A stretch of DNA of 64,000 nt. It comes from a virus. The notes under the pieces were generated by a model, which had not been told where the DNA came from, did no database searches, and saw only the letters and a list, made by a program, of their open reading frames with translations. Positions 30,638 to 37,926 of this stretch are shown here, piece after piece; positions within the stretch are counted from its first letter, which is position 1; each line of letters starts with the position of its first letter. The position numbers and the translations under genes are program-made. The stretch covers positions 62,001 through 126,000 of the IMG/VR virus record IMGVR_UViG_3300037541_000804; one strand, written 5' to 3'.

Positions 30638-31711
30638 CTAGGCTCTAGCCAGCAAAGGCAAAACCTTGCTTTGCATGCTGGCTCCCATCTTGCGCCAGCT
30701 TTCCCGCGTACCTTCGTCAAGCAAGCCAGACACAAAACGCGTTTTGTGCTCCGCCGCTCCTGCAAACTCCGCTTTGTACATGCGTTCGGCGGAATCGCTC
30801 TTTTTGCCCGTGCCCTCGCCGCTTGTCCAATATTCCGTTGCGCCGTTTGCCAGATCATAGAGCGAGCGGCCAGAATTGCCCCGCCCGCGATAAGCTAAGC
30901 GCGTGATTTCTTCCGCCGCATTTTGCGAGCGCGTAGCAAGCTCGTCCGTCTTATCCTGCATGCTGGCAAAATAGCCAAGGGGGATTTGCTTCATGGCTTG
31001 CGTGTCGGAATCAATCCTCGCCAGCTCTTCCATGCAACGCACAAATTCGCCACGTCCTGCCATGATGGCTTGAACCATTTCCGCCACATGGGCAATTTTC
31101 AGACTGGCGTTTTGCGTATGATAAACGGAAAAACCAACTTCACCTTGCGCCTCCAATGACCAACGCAACGTATTCATGCAGACAATCCGAATCATCGAAT
31201 CGTAACAGCGCAAGCCAAGCGTGCCATCGTGCGAAGTAACAAAATTCAAAGACGTTTTAATTGTCTCGTCATTAAAACGAGTTTTTACGCGCAAATCTTC
31301 CCCGATTGACACGCTAGCGAAACACTTTTTCCCGCCCTCAAGCGTTCCTGCGCATGTGACCGTTGCGCCGTTGTCTAAAACATCCGCCAGCGAATCGCGA
31401 AGCAAGGCAAACAATTCGGCGTTTTCGATGGGCCGATAACTGTTTTTTGGAATGTGAAGCGGCACAATCTCGTTGGCGGTGCCGACAAGATCAGGACGGC
31501 AGGCGCGATAATCAGCGGCCAAAACCTTATGATTCGGCATAACGTACGTTTTCTCGTCAACGGTGAAGCTGGCATTTCCTTCAATGATTCGAGGGGATAA
31601 ATAAATAAATTCGTTTTCCCCGATTGAAGGAACAACGGTGGCGAGTTTATGCCATTCGCTCCCTTGGGTGGAAAAGATGGCGTCGATAGGCTTGATGATT
31701 CCGTGTGACAT
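30638..31711 (-). CDS. DUF932 family protein
   Basis: 357 residues. It begins with a WHKLATVV-type segment and has the core YDSMIRIVCMNTLRWSLEAQ then VYHTQNASLKIAHVAEMVQAI (about 173-225), the conserved centre of DUF932/phage-plasmid proteins. That family is common on phages and plasmids, with unknown biochemical role and possibly DNA-associated. Codon use is richer in GC (CGC, GCG, AAG) than the flanking AT-rich genes, and it sits in the repeat-rich island, hinting at separate acquisition. Followed by its own terminator. Confidence 0.8.
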   Translation of the reverse strand: MSHGIIKPIDAIFSTQGSEWHKLATVVPSIGENEFIYLSPRIIEGNASFTVDEKTYVMPNHKVLAADYRACRPDLVGTANEIVPLHIPKNSYRPIENAELFALLRDSLADVLDNGATVTCAGTLEGGKKCFASVSIGEDLRVKTRFNDETIKTSLNFVTSHDGTLGLRCYDSMIRIVCMNTLRWSLEAQGEVGFSVYHTQNASLKIAHVAEMVQAIMAGRGEFVRCMEELARIDSDTQAMKQIPLGYFASMQDKTDELATRSQNAAEEITRLAYRGRGNSGRSLYDLANGATEYWTSGEGTGKKSDSAERMYKAEFAGAAEHKTRFVSGLLDEGTRESWRKMGASMQSKVLPLLARA

Positions 31712-31926
31712 ATAGTTAGAGCGTTAGAGTTTGGATTATCTGCGAGGAGAAATTGTCTCCCGTCACTCTTAATATGGAATAGATTTTTCCACCGTGCAAC
31801 AACCAATTCATCTTTTTCGGCGTTATAATTTCCAGAACGGGCCATTCTAGCTTTTATAAGCGGCAGGATCATAATCTGATTCAATTTTTCGCCCCTAATA
31901 CTGTTCAACCGAACATCATCATTCAA

Positions 31927-31945
31927 CCTAGGTTGCGTCCCTAGT
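31927..31945 (+). repeat. CCTAGGT-N6-CCTAGT repeat, copy 4
   Basis: CCTAGGT, TGCGTC, CCTAGT. It lies upstream of the DUF932 gene, 2.5 kb from copy 1 in the same orientation. Confidence 0.5.
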
Positions 31946-32010
31946 CTCTATAGGTGAACGGCGTAAAACGCTCTCGTAGGAAATTCTCCCTCGTTATCTC
32001 CCGTAGGGAG

Positions 32011-32028
32011 ATGCCCTACGGCGAGTAT
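32011..32028 (+). repeat. 18-bp inverted repeat, left arm
   Basis: ATGCCCTACGGCGAGTAT, exactly the reverse complement of 33534-33551. The pair encloses gene 32236-32871 and a micro-ORF. Confidence 0.6.
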
Positions 32029-32067
32029 ATTTGCAGGCTGTACTATTTGACCGAAAACAAAAACAAT

Positions 32068-32085
32068 TTTCTCAAAAATGAGAAT
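32068..32085. repeat. palindrome TTCTCA-N4-TGAGAA (site 2)
   Basis: TTTCTCAAAAATGAGAAT, core intact, one outer mismatch. Confidence 0.55.
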
Positions 32086-32171
32086 CCGCGCTAAAAAATC
32101 GAATCGTTTAAATTTGTTCTGAGCGTCAGGATAGCGGCCTCAAAATCGGGCGCTTTAAAACGAAAGGAAAC

Positions 32172-32227
32172 AGCCCTATCGGCTTATTTGCCAACTTAGG
32201 CAAATATCTTATTTGACCGTTAGGGCT
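32172..32227 (-). terminator. compound terminator after 32236-32871
   Basis: Outer stem AGCCCTA/TAGGGCT with an adjoining CGG/CCG, enclosing an inner ATTTGCC/GGCAAAT hairpin. On the minus strand it is followed by GTTTCCTTTCGTTTT. Confidence 0.6.
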
Positions 32228-32235
32228 TTCTCAAC

Positions 32236-32871
32236 TCATGCCAGCGGCCTCATCAAATCTTCCAATGGGTTAAATCGGGCGGGATTTGCATAGCAGCCAG
32301 TGTTTTGCTCAACGGGCTTATTTGCGGCAATCCACTTTTCAAAGGTGGTTGTTGAGTGTCCTTTAGCGACACTCTCGCCAAACTCGCGCATGATTTTATT
32401 TCTAGCGTCTAACTCATTTTCAGCCAAAACAGCGATTGAACAGCCATATTCATTATTATAGAATTTATAACCGTCCATCCAACGGGTGAGGGAAACATCT
32501 GGAATTGTTTTTTCCGTGACGAATTGACTCAAGCGAGAATCATATTCCACTCGCTCGATTCTCAATTCTGAGAATTTGGCGAGAATGTTTTCTGGCGACT
32601 CTTCAAACATGTTATCTGGAATGATTTTTTTCAGCAGTTTCAAAGCATTTGAAACATGATCCACGCAATTTCCACGCGCTTCAATTGTGGTACGCATGCC
32701 GTACCAGCCCTTATTAGTGTGGTCGGACTGGAAACGCATAACAATCAATTCATCCATGGAGGTTGAATTGAATTCGCCACGCTTCAAAATTTGAAGATTG
32801 AGATGCTTAAAACCATTTGAGGTTTCGCTTGAGACTCTGAAACCGAACTTTGGGCAGGTGATTTTGTTCAT
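32236..32871 (-). CDS. hypothetical protein
   Basis: 211 residues, mixed alpha/beta. The N-terminal strands read FGFRVSSETSNGFKHLNLQILKRGEF, followed by a helical middle with an acidic stretch. Promoter TTGCAT, 18 bases, TATTAA, 4 bases before ATG. Palindrome site 3 (32558-32575) lies inside the gene. Lies between the DUF932 gene and a gene-poor stretch. No family recognised. Confidence 0.6.
   Translation of the reverse strand: MNKITCPKFGFRVSSETSNGFKHLNLQILKRGEFNSTSMDELIVMRFQSDHTNKGWYGMRTTIEARGNCVDHVSNALKLLKKIIPDNMFEESPENILAKFSELRIERVEYDSRLSQFVTEKTIPDVSLTRWMDGYKFYNNEYGCSIAVLAENELDARNKIMREFGESVAKGHSTTTFEKWIAANKPVEQNTGCYANPARFNPLEDLMRPLA
32558..32575. repeat. palindrome TTCTCA-N4-TGAGAA (site 3)
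   Basis: ATTCTCAATTCTGAGAAT, within the coding region of 32236-32871. Confidence 0.55.
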
Positions 32872-33185
32872 GCTTTTAATATGCCACGTTGGAAACTATA
32901 TGCAAGTTAATTCTGCTCTTTTTCTTTGCGCCAAAATATAAAGAAATAAACCTTGCTCCGACTCCTTTTCTCGATTATCTTAAAACACGGGAGCGTGAAG
33001 GGAGCGCCAGTCCGACAAGTCTAAGGGAACGCGCCCAAAAATAATTATAAAAACCATAATCCCTTAAAATTTTACCCTTGCGAGAATTTCCTAAGATATT
33101 CGCGGCCCCTTATGTTTCGGGCGTCTTAGGGATTGTCGGTGGTTTGTTTTGTAAGATAGCGCGGGACTTCCGCGTTGTCAAACTT
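32872..33185. other. gene-free region
   Basis: No ORF with promoter or overlap support. Several short GC-rich clusters and a CTAAG-rich stretch are visible; nothing definite. Confidence 0.3.
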
Positions 33186-33275
33186 TTATTTAGGACTTTT
33201 CATCCAAGTGCTCCCATTTTCATGCAGGGTATATCCTAGATTAATCATAAAGTCGGCGAATTGTTTTTCATTCAT
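33186..33275 (-). CDS. 29-residue peptide
   Basis: MNEKQFADFMINLGYTLHEN then GSTWMKSPK. An E-promoter (TTGATT, 17 bases, TAAAAT, 6 bases to ATG) precedes it, which supports a real leaderless gene despite its size. Confidence 0.5.
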   Translation of the reverse strand: MNEKQFADFMINLGYTLHENGSTWMKSPK

Positions 33276-33351
33276 GGGTTTATTTTACCACAGGGAAAGA
33301 AGGGAATCAAGTATTATTTGTTATTTCGGCCAAAATTAAAAAGCATTTTGT

Positions 33352-33369
33352 TTTCTCACTTTTGAGAAT
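33352..33369. repeat. palindrome TTCTCA-N4-TGAGAA (site 4)
   Basis: TTTCTCACTTTTGAGAAT, core intact. Confidence 0.55.
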
Positions 33370-33533
33370 GCAGTAAAAACGGGGTCTTAGGGTGTTTTCC
33401 GATAGGATAACCCCTAACAAAAAGGCCCGCCCTCCTTTTGAGAGAGCGAGCTAAAACTTTTCACCCTTATTTGATGCCGAAGGGTTTCTAGGGAGAGGTA
33501 GAAGATGCACCTAGAGGTTTTCTGGTTATGGAA

Positions 33534-33551
33534 ATACTCGCCGTAGGGCAT
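33534..33551 (-). repeat. 18-bp inverted repeat, right arm
   Basis: Exact reverse complement of 32011-32028. Confidence 0.6.
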
Positions 33552-33581
33552 AGGGGAAACCCCTATAACCCCTAGGCATTA

Positions 33582-33782
33582 TCAATCTTTGCTTTCTTCG
33601 TCCTCATCTTCTTCTTCTTCTTCAAGCCATCCGATACGTTGCGCCATATCGGCCACATCGCTTTCGCTCATGTATGCAAGGCACTCGCGCACGATTGCGG
33701 CGGGATCAAGAACGCCTTCGTCCATCATTTCGAGGACTTTGCAGGTTGCTTGGCGAACGTTTGGGTGAGTTGAGAATCTCAT
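33582..33782 (-). CDS. small acidic protein
   Basis: 66 residues ending in a Glu/Asp run. Two helices (RQATCKVLEMMDEG; DPAAIVRECLAYMSESDVADMAQRIGW). Promoter TTGCGC, 16 bases, TACACT, 9 bases before ATG. Possibly a DNA-mimic or regulator; unproven. Confidence 0.6.
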   Translation of the reverse strand: MRFSTHPNVRQATCKVLEMMDEGVLDPAAIVRECLAYMSESDVADMAQRIGWLEEEEEDEDEESKD

Positions 33783-33820
33783 AGTAAGGGAAGTGTAAGG
33801 GTTATTTGAGCGGGCGCAAG

Positions 33821-33988
33821 TTAATTTTTGCAGTTTTCTTCATGAATTCGCCGTCCTTCTGAAACGATAGTCATGGCGGCGGAAAAGGAGATTTCTTTAC
33901 GCTCGGCGAATTTTTCGACTGTCAAATAATCATTGACGTATTCGAGGTAGAGGTCAGAGAGAATGGAGCGGAGTGATTTGTTTTGCAT
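33821..33988 (-). CDS. 55-residue helical protein
   Basis: MQNKSLRSILSDLYLEYVND, then a helix-turn-helix-like stretch YLTVEKFAERKEISFSAAMT. Promoter TTGCAC, 18 bases, TATTAC, 4 bases before ATG. This is the pattern of common small phage proteins in which lt...fA...gis...A is followed by ...G. Function unknown. Confidence 0.6.
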   Translation of the reverse strand: MQNKSLRSILSDLYLEYVNDYLTVEKFAERKEISFSAAMTIVSEGRRIHEENCKN

Positions 33989-34030
33989 GAGAGTAATATG
34001 CAGGTTATTTGAAGGAGTGCAAGGTTTTTT

Positions 34031-34264
34031 TTAAACATTATGCACAATATATTCATGGCACGCGGCCAAACATTCACGCGGGGAACCTCCTACGAGCATG
34101 CGCTGGCAGCAATGGCGAGCGAGCTGCTCAATTGTGGCAAGGTCAATTGCAGAGTAATTGCATCTCCCCCCTACCATAAAGCGCATAATGTGGCCTTTTT
34201 CGGCCAATTTAGCGTTTAAGATTTCAACGTCAGCAATGAGGTTGTTGTGAGTGTATCGTTTCAT
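34031..34264 (-). CDS. hypothetical protein
   Basis: 77 residues with a strand-helix pattern, a Gly-Gly-Arg-Cys-Asn turn (MVGGRCNYSAIDLA) and a helix containing a Cys pair (ARHCCQRMLVGGSPRECLAACHEYI). A strong E-promoter precedes it. Recurrent in phages as a small DUF; no function can be given. Confidence 0.65.
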   Translation of the reverse strand: MKRYTHNNLIADVEILNAKLAEKGHIMRFMVGGRCNYSAIDLATIEQLARHCCQRMLVGGSPRECLAACHEYIVHNV

Positions 34265-34271
34265 GGAGAGT

Positions 34272-34299
34272 ATTATATAAGGATAACAGAGAGAATCAA
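34272..34299 (-). promoter_or_regulatory. E-promoter for 34031-34264
   Basis: TTGATT, 16-base spacer, TATAAT (34272-34277), 7 bases to the ATG. Confidence 0.75.
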
Positions 34300-34455
34300 G
34301 AGGTATTTGTAGATTAGGGCAGGAAAAGAAAGTTAGGCTAGGCTAAGATTGTTATTTGCGAGAAAGAAAAGCCAAGGATAATACTTTACCAACTAGTCAA
34401 CTATTCTCTTCTCTAAAAACAAACCTTTTCTCTTTTTCTCCCCTAGTATTCTTCC

Positions 34456-34761
34456 TTACTGTTTTTCCATTAGGAACTCGTTTATTTTCTTTACTAGGTC
34501 ATCATTGTCTTTTCCATCTTCATAAGCGGCGCAATTTCCCAAACGGCGCTTTGCTTTAACAAGCAAGTCAAGCATTTTTCTTTGATCTAATGGGCGTTCC
34601 ACGTTTTGTTCCACGTTGGCAGCATGAATGCTCGAAAGGGTTATTTCATCGCGGAAACACTCTCTAAATCCTTCGCGAATTCCAGTTTCAATTTCAGAAA
34701 GCGAAGCTGGTTTTTGTCCGCAATTTGTTTCGACTTCAGTAACGAAAACTTGTTTGTTCAT
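34456..34761 (-). CDS. hypothetical protein
   Basis: 101 residues, helical, with an amphipathic centre and charged end. TTGACG with a weak TAGCTT -10, 5 bases from ATG. A gene-free pyrimidine-rich stretch of 190 bases separates it from 34031-34264. Confidence 0.55.
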   Translation of the reverse strand: MNKQVFVTEVETNCGQKPASLSEIETGIREGFRECFRDEITLSSIHAANVEQNVERPLDQRKMLDLLVKAKRRLGNCAAYEDGKDNDDLVKKINEFLMEKQ

Positions 34762-34869
34762 GGTCTAAGCTAATCTAAGATTCCCCACCCGTCAAGCCAT
34801 AAAAAAGAAAAAAGACTAAACAAGGGCGGCCAAAAATATCCAAACAAAGGATTTAACACGTCGGGGAGT

Positions 34870-35124
34870 TCAATCGTAAACAAATCTTGTCCTAGTTATT
34901 TCAGTATGCCCGCAATGGGCGCATTTGCAATAATAAATCTCTTCGCACCAACCTTGATAATCGACAAATTCTGTTTTATTTTGGAAGATTTGATTACCAT
35001 ATTTATCTCTTGAATACCAATTTGGGTTTTTAGTCCAAGAGTGGCTTCCTTTACGGCAATTAATTTCTCTTCGATTTTTTAAGAAAAGACAGAATTTATT
35101 TTGGAGGTTTTTGAAAATGCTCAT
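34870..35124 (-). CDS. zinc-finger hypothetical protein
   Basis: 84 residues, basic. KGSHSW early and CKCAHCGHTEITR near the C-terminus, a CxCxxCGH knuckle. This form is seen in many phage DUFs. Follows 35128-35298 with an ATG three bases past that stop. Confidence 0.6.
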   Translation of the reverse strand: MSIFKNLQNKFCLFLKNRREINCRKGSHSWTKNPNWYSRDKYGNQIFQNKTEFVDYQGWCEEIYYCKCAHCGHTEITRTRFVYD

Positions 35125-35127
35125 AAT

Positions 35128-35298
35128 TCAGTTATCCATTTCTTCCCATTCTTTTTCAATCGCCCAATGAGAGGAAAAACTTCGTAAATAAAAACCATAA
35201 TCGTCTCCTAGAGGAATATTTCTATCGCTCATGTATTTTAAGCACTCTTCTTTTGTGCCGCGAAAGACGATTTCCTGTTTCAGATGCGTTGTAATCAT
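35128..35298 (-). CDS. 56-residue hypothetical protein
   Basis: Start set at the ATG 35296-35298, which lies 6 bases after TATAGT of a perfect E-promoter (TTGACA, 17 bases); an upstream TTG would lie in the promoter. Contains QEIVFRGTKEECLKYMSDR, a beta-hairpin then helix as in many small phage proteins. Confidence 0.65.
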   Translation of the reverse strand: MITTHLKQEIVFRGTKEECLKYMSDRNIPLGDDYGFYLRSFSSHWAIEKEWEEMDN

Positions 35299-35356
35299 GG
35301 GGAGACTATAATCCCTCAATTATTCCTTGTCAAGCGGCCAAATCACAAAAGACAAT

Positions 35357-35515
35357 TCACGGCTCAATAATAATGCTTTGGATTTCTTTTGGGATTGAAC
35401 GATAACCATTCTCGGTTTCGAGAATCAAAAGAACATCTTCATCCATCGCCTCCAAAACTTCGGAAAAAGTGATTTGTTCGATTTTGGCGTTTGGATAAGT
35501 GATTGTTGCTTTCAT
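35357..35515 (-). CDS. 52-residue hypothetical protein
   Basis: MKATITYPNAKIEQITFSEV then LEAMDEDVLLILETENGYRS. Beta-helix-beta pattern. Palindrome site 5 (ATTCTCGGTTTCGAGAAT)lies in its coding region. Confidence 0.6.
   Translation of the reverse strand: MKATITYPNAKIEQITFSEVLEAMDEDVLLILETENGYRSIPKEIQSIIIEP
35408..35425. repeat. palindrome variant TTCTCG-N4-CGAGAA (site 5)
   Basis: ATTCTCGGTTTCGAGAAT. The compensating change at both arms (A to G, T to C) keeps the dyad. Confidence 0.55.
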
Positions 35516-35521
35516 AAGCGA

Positions 35522-35550
35522 ATAATAACCCCTACTTCATACCTTGTCAA
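35522..35550 (-). promoter_or_regulatory. E-promoter for 35357-35515
   Basis: TTGACA (35545-35550), 17-base spacer, TATTAT (35522-35527), 6 bases to ATG. Confidence 0.75.
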
Positions 35551-35559
35551 GCGGCCAAA

Positions 35560-35793
35560 TCACTTACTTGGAAATCCTTTTAATTCGATTTTCATTCTTT
35601 CGGCCATTAGTCGCACGCCAGAAAGCAATTCAGAACGGCTCCTGTCGAGGGAAACGTGGTACATTCCAACCTGATATTGCTCGCGTTTAGGTTCAAAACT
35701 GAAAACCTCTTCTGGATTCCAAATACCATAAGTGGTTTCCTTTACGACGATTCCGTTAGTAAGGGCGAATTGAATGATTTGGTCTTTGGTCAT
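35560..35793 (-). CDS. hypothetical protein
   Basis: 77 residues. MTKDQIIQFALTNGIVVKET at the start resembles the N-terminus of 45513-45716 (MTKDQLQAYCL), a helix-turn start common in phage DUFs. E-promoter TTGACA, 17 bases, TAATAT, 6 bases. Confidence 0.6.
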   Translation of the reverse strand: MTKDQIIQFALTNGIVVKETTYGIWNPEEVFSFEPKREQYQVGMYHVSLDRSRSELLSGVRLMAERMKIELKGFPSK

Positions 35794-35824
35794 GGCAAGA
35801 TATTACTTCAATATTTTAAACTTG

Positions 35825-36118
35825 TCAAGCCGCCGTCAAATCTTTTTCGCGTTCAACGGAAACATTTCCATTCGGCCATTTTACCTCATAGCGGCCAAAT
35901 CCATTCTCCATATAAAAACCATAAACTTCACCAACTCCAATCCCCTGATTAAAACGAGAATATGGAGACGGCTTAACTTTCGCACCCATTGCAAAAATCT
36001 GTTTTTCTTTTCCTGCGGGCGTGGCGGGGATTTTGAGGTTTTTGTAGTAGCCAAAAAATTGGCGGTTTTCTTCGATTTGTTGAAGGACAGAAAGAGCGGC
36101 GAGTTTGTTTGGGTTCAT
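35825..36118 (-). CDS. hypothetical protein
   Basis: 97 residues: helical N-terminus (KLAALSVLQQIEENRQFFGYYKNL), then a basic loop and beta strands (VGEVYGFYMENGFGRYEVKWPNGNVSVER) with a Gly/Tyr pattern. E-promoter TTGCGT, 17 bases, TATATT, 6 bases. Confidence 0.6.
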   Translation of the reverse strand: MNPNKLAALSVLQQIEENRQFFGYYKNLKIPATPAGKEKQIFAMGAKVKPSPYSRFNQGIGVGEVYGFYMENGFGRYEVKWPNGNVSVEREKDLTAA

Positions 36119-36174
36119 GCGGAGAATATATCAGCTAATTATTCCCCACGCAAGCTAAAAAGATGAGTTTGTGT

Positions 36175-36594
36175 CTAAACTTCTTTCGGCCAAACAATTT
36201 TTTGTCCCCATGTTCTACCGTCGTTATCTTCTAGCAGTTCGGGCGGAGTCAGTTCTACGACTCTAAAACGATTCAATTTATTCTTTTCGGCGTATTTAAG
36301 AGCGGCCTTTTCACTAGGAAAGCGTTTTGCCTTCTTAGTGTTCATGATTGACCGTGTTCTTCCATCCGTAGAAATGTATTCCCATAGTTCCCCGCTAGAA
36401 TCGGCGTAAATGTAAACCTCAATTTCAAAACACACGGGGCGCGGCAATTTCTTAACCTCATCATCTGGCTTGAAGTCTGCCGTTATAATCACGTCTCCGC
36501 TCCTTGCGGTGATAGAAATCCTTGGGATTTCATCAAACAAACCAGTTAATTTACCAATCCTTTCAACCTTAGCGTACTGCCAGTTTTCCGCCAT
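36175..36594 (-). CDS. hypothetical protein
   Basis: 139 residues, beta-rich first half (ISITARSGDVIITADFKPDDE) and a helical segment KAKRFPSEKAALKYAEKNKLN. The latter pattern is typical of a short SPOR-like or DUF1653-type alpha/beta fold, but no family can be fixed. No clear E-promoter. Confidence 0.6.
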   Translation of the reverse strand: MAENWQYAKVERIGKLTGLFDEIPRISITARSGDVIITADFKPDDEVKKLPRPVCFEIEVYIYADSSGELWEYISTDGRTRSIMNTKKAKRFPSEKAALKYAEKNKLNRFRVVELTPPELLEDNDGRTWGQKIVWPKEV

Positions 36595-36671
36595 ATCATA
36601 ACCAAAATCTAAAAGAATTTAATCTTTTGGGAGGATGTGTTTTGCTTTCATTTGTTTTTTAGGGTTAAGCC

Positions 36672-36734
36672 CTATTTCTTTAACTCAATCCATGCCCCTA
36701 TCAGCACGCAAACCAGCAAGAACAGCCCAAACAT
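36672..36734 (-). CDS. 20-residue membrane peptide
   Basis: One hydrophobic span rich in Leu/Val/Phe followed by Trp-Ile-Glu-Leu-Lys-Lys. Its ATG overlaps the stop of 36734-37018 (TAATG), which strongly suggests coupled translation. Confidence 0.5.
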   Translation of the reverse strand: MFGLFLLVCVLIGAWIELKK

Positions 36735-37018
36735 TAAGCAACCTCCTTGGTTTTGTATTTGACGGCTCCCACGGATACGAAGGAAATCCCTTTCATGGCG
36801 GCAAATTCCTTAATATCGGCCAAGCTCCCGATATACTGTCCAAACTGATACTTGTCGCCCTTGAATCCAAGTTTCTTGAGCTTGGGAGGAAGTTCCGCAA
36901 CCTGCCCCCTGTCTTTCTTACTTGCGAAGTTCCACAGCCGCTTTTGATGCTTAAAGCGTGGAGATTGCCAGATTGAGGATGGTTTGATTTCGCTGCGGGG
37001 TTCAATTTCTTGTTTCAT
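36734..37018 (-). CDS. hypothetical basic protein
   Basis: 94 residues, Lys/Arg-rich. A compact second half (LGFKGDKYQFGQYIGSLADIKEFAAMKGISFVSVGAVKYK) contains strand-helix alternation. E-promoter TTGCAA, 17 bases, TATATT, 6 bases. Confidence 0.6.
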   Translation of the reverse strand: MKQEIEPRSEIKPSSIWQSPRFKHQKRLWNFASKKDRGQVAELPPKLKKLGFKGDKYQFGQYIGSLADIKEFAAMKGISFVSVGAVKYKTKEVA

Positions 37019-37042
37019 GGGTAGAATATAGCGTTTAAAAAT

Positions 37043-37264
37043 TTACTTTGCAAGCTCAAATCCAATTACTTGCACAAATTTATCGCCATTGCTGGCATAA
37101 ATAAATCCGTCGCAATCAAAATCATCTCCCGTGTCGGGATTAATCGGCACGCCCGAATAATCAAGATTTGCCAAAGAAATAAATGTTTCGTTAATTTCCG
37201 CGCCCTCTTCGGTTTCTTGGAAATAGCGCAGGAATGTCGAATCGGTGATGGGTGACGTTTTCAT
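37043..37264 (-). CDS. hypothetical acidic protein
   Basis: 73 residues with an Asp-rich stretch (NPDTGDDFDCDGFIYASNGDKFVQVIGF). The C-terminal YASNGD.f.qV.g pattern suggests a small beta fold. Strong E-promoter. Confidence 0.6.
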   Translation of the reverse strand: MKTSPITDSTFLRYFQETEEGAEINETFISLANLDYSGVPINPDTGDDFDCDGFIYASNGDKFVQVIGFELAK

Positions 37265-37270
37265 AGGATT

Positions 37271-37298
37271 ATATTAGCAATTAACAACTACTTGTCAA
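37271..37298 (-). promoter_or_regulatory. E-promoter for 37043-37264
   Basis: TTGACA (37293-37298), 16-base spacer, TAATAT (37271-37276), 6 bases to ATG; a TATAAT is also present three bases nearer. Confidence 0.75.
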
Positions 37299-37452
37299 GT
37301 CCACAAGCGGCCAAAAATCGGCCCTTGTCAAAGTTCCCGTTGTCATTCATGTTTATAACAACGATTGCGGCGGCTTTTGCTTCTGCTATTTGCCCAGCCT
37401 CAACATAGAGTTTGATGAAACGGGCGGCGAGGATAAAATGCTTTTTGCTCAT
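37288..37452 (-). CDS. 54-residue hypothetical protein
   Basis: MSKKHFILAARFIKLYVEAG, then an Ala-rich helix and DNGNFDKGRFLAACGL. The F...A..i...........f......DN.nFD..RFl.AcG pattern is common in small phage proteins of unknown role. TAGACA with TATAGT 5 bases before ATG. Confidence 0.65.
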   Translation of the reverse strand: MSKKHFILAARFIKLYVEAGQIAEAKAAAIVVINMNDNGNFDKGRFLAACGLDK

Positions 37453-37482
37453 AAAAGACTATATACTGGTTTAAACCCTTGT

Positions 37483-37890
37483 CTAGCGGATTTCCATCAA
37501 ATCATTAATGCTTTCCACCGTGTCGAAAATTTTCTTCAACTTGGCACTTTGTTTCTGACAAGCATTAAAGGTTTTCTCCGCCTTGCGCGAATCGGCATCA
37601 TATCCAAATTCGCTGCAAAATTCCTCAAAAGAATCGGGACAATTAAATTCGCTTGAACAGCAGGCAAGAACCGAATATTCGTCCAATTCAGTTTTCCCCG
37701 CGTTGAAATTGTTTACCGAATCAAAGAAATCAAACGACACACGGCGATTCTCATTTTTGAGAGTCACGATAAAATGATTAACTTTTCTGTCAGGACTCCA
37801 TGGCGGAGACTTCTTATTGACCAGTTTGGCGGAAAACTTGATTCCGTGTTTAGCAAGGAAATCGGCGGCTTGTTGTTGGTAGTCGTTCAT
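37483..37890 (-). CDS. hypothetical protein
   Basis: 135 residues. AADFLAKHGIKFSAKLVNKKSPPWSPDRKVNHFIVTLKNENRRVSFDFFDSVN then a CCSSEFNCPDSFEEFCSEFGYDADSRKAEKTFNACQ segment. This F......G........ytLs..gr..sf.F..S; ...dt..FaceyGyD.ds.kA...y matches a widespread phage DUF of unknown function. E-promoter TTGACA, 16 bases, TAACTT, 6 bases. Palindrome site 6 lies within it. Confidence 0.7.
   Translation of the reverse strand: MNDYQQQAADFLAKHGIKFSAKLVNKKSPPWSPDRKVNHFIVTLKNENRRVSFDFFDSVNNFNAGKTELDEYSVLACCSSEFNCPDSFEEFCSEFGYDADSRKAEKTFNACQKQSAKLKKIFDTVESINDLMEIR
37747..37764. repeat. palindrome TTCTCA-N4-TGAGAG (site 6)
   Basis: ATTCTCATTTTTGAGAGT, one mismatch in the right arm. Confidence 0.5.
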
Positions 37891-37926
37891 GGGGTGAAGT
37901 TAGGTTAGATTTGGCCGTTGTCAAAA

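Larger units (their letters stand above)
31946..32171. other. gene-free region with inverted repeats
   Basis: Holds CCGTAGGG/CCCTACGG hairpin (about 32001-32020), one arm of an 18-bp inverted repeat (32011-32028) and palindrome site 2. No supported gene. Confidence 0.4.
33276..33581. other. gene-free region with hairpins
   Basis: Contains palindrome site 4, the right arm of the 18-bp inverted repeat and a TAGGGG-AAA-CCCCTA hairpin (about 33550-33565) that may end transcription of 33582-33782. No supported gene. Confidence 0.35.

Noticed and set aside
31375-31926. 183-codon minus-strand frame upstream of and across the DUF932 start
   Set aside because: Two thirds overlap the DUF932 gene in another frame and the start would be TTG. 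Only the first 70 codons lie in free sequence, with no promoter or overlap support.
33430-33567. Minus-strand ORF beginning MPYGEY at the right arm of the inverted repeat
   Set aside because: No promoter or gene overlap; it starts only because the repeat contains ATG, and a similar frame starts at the other arm.
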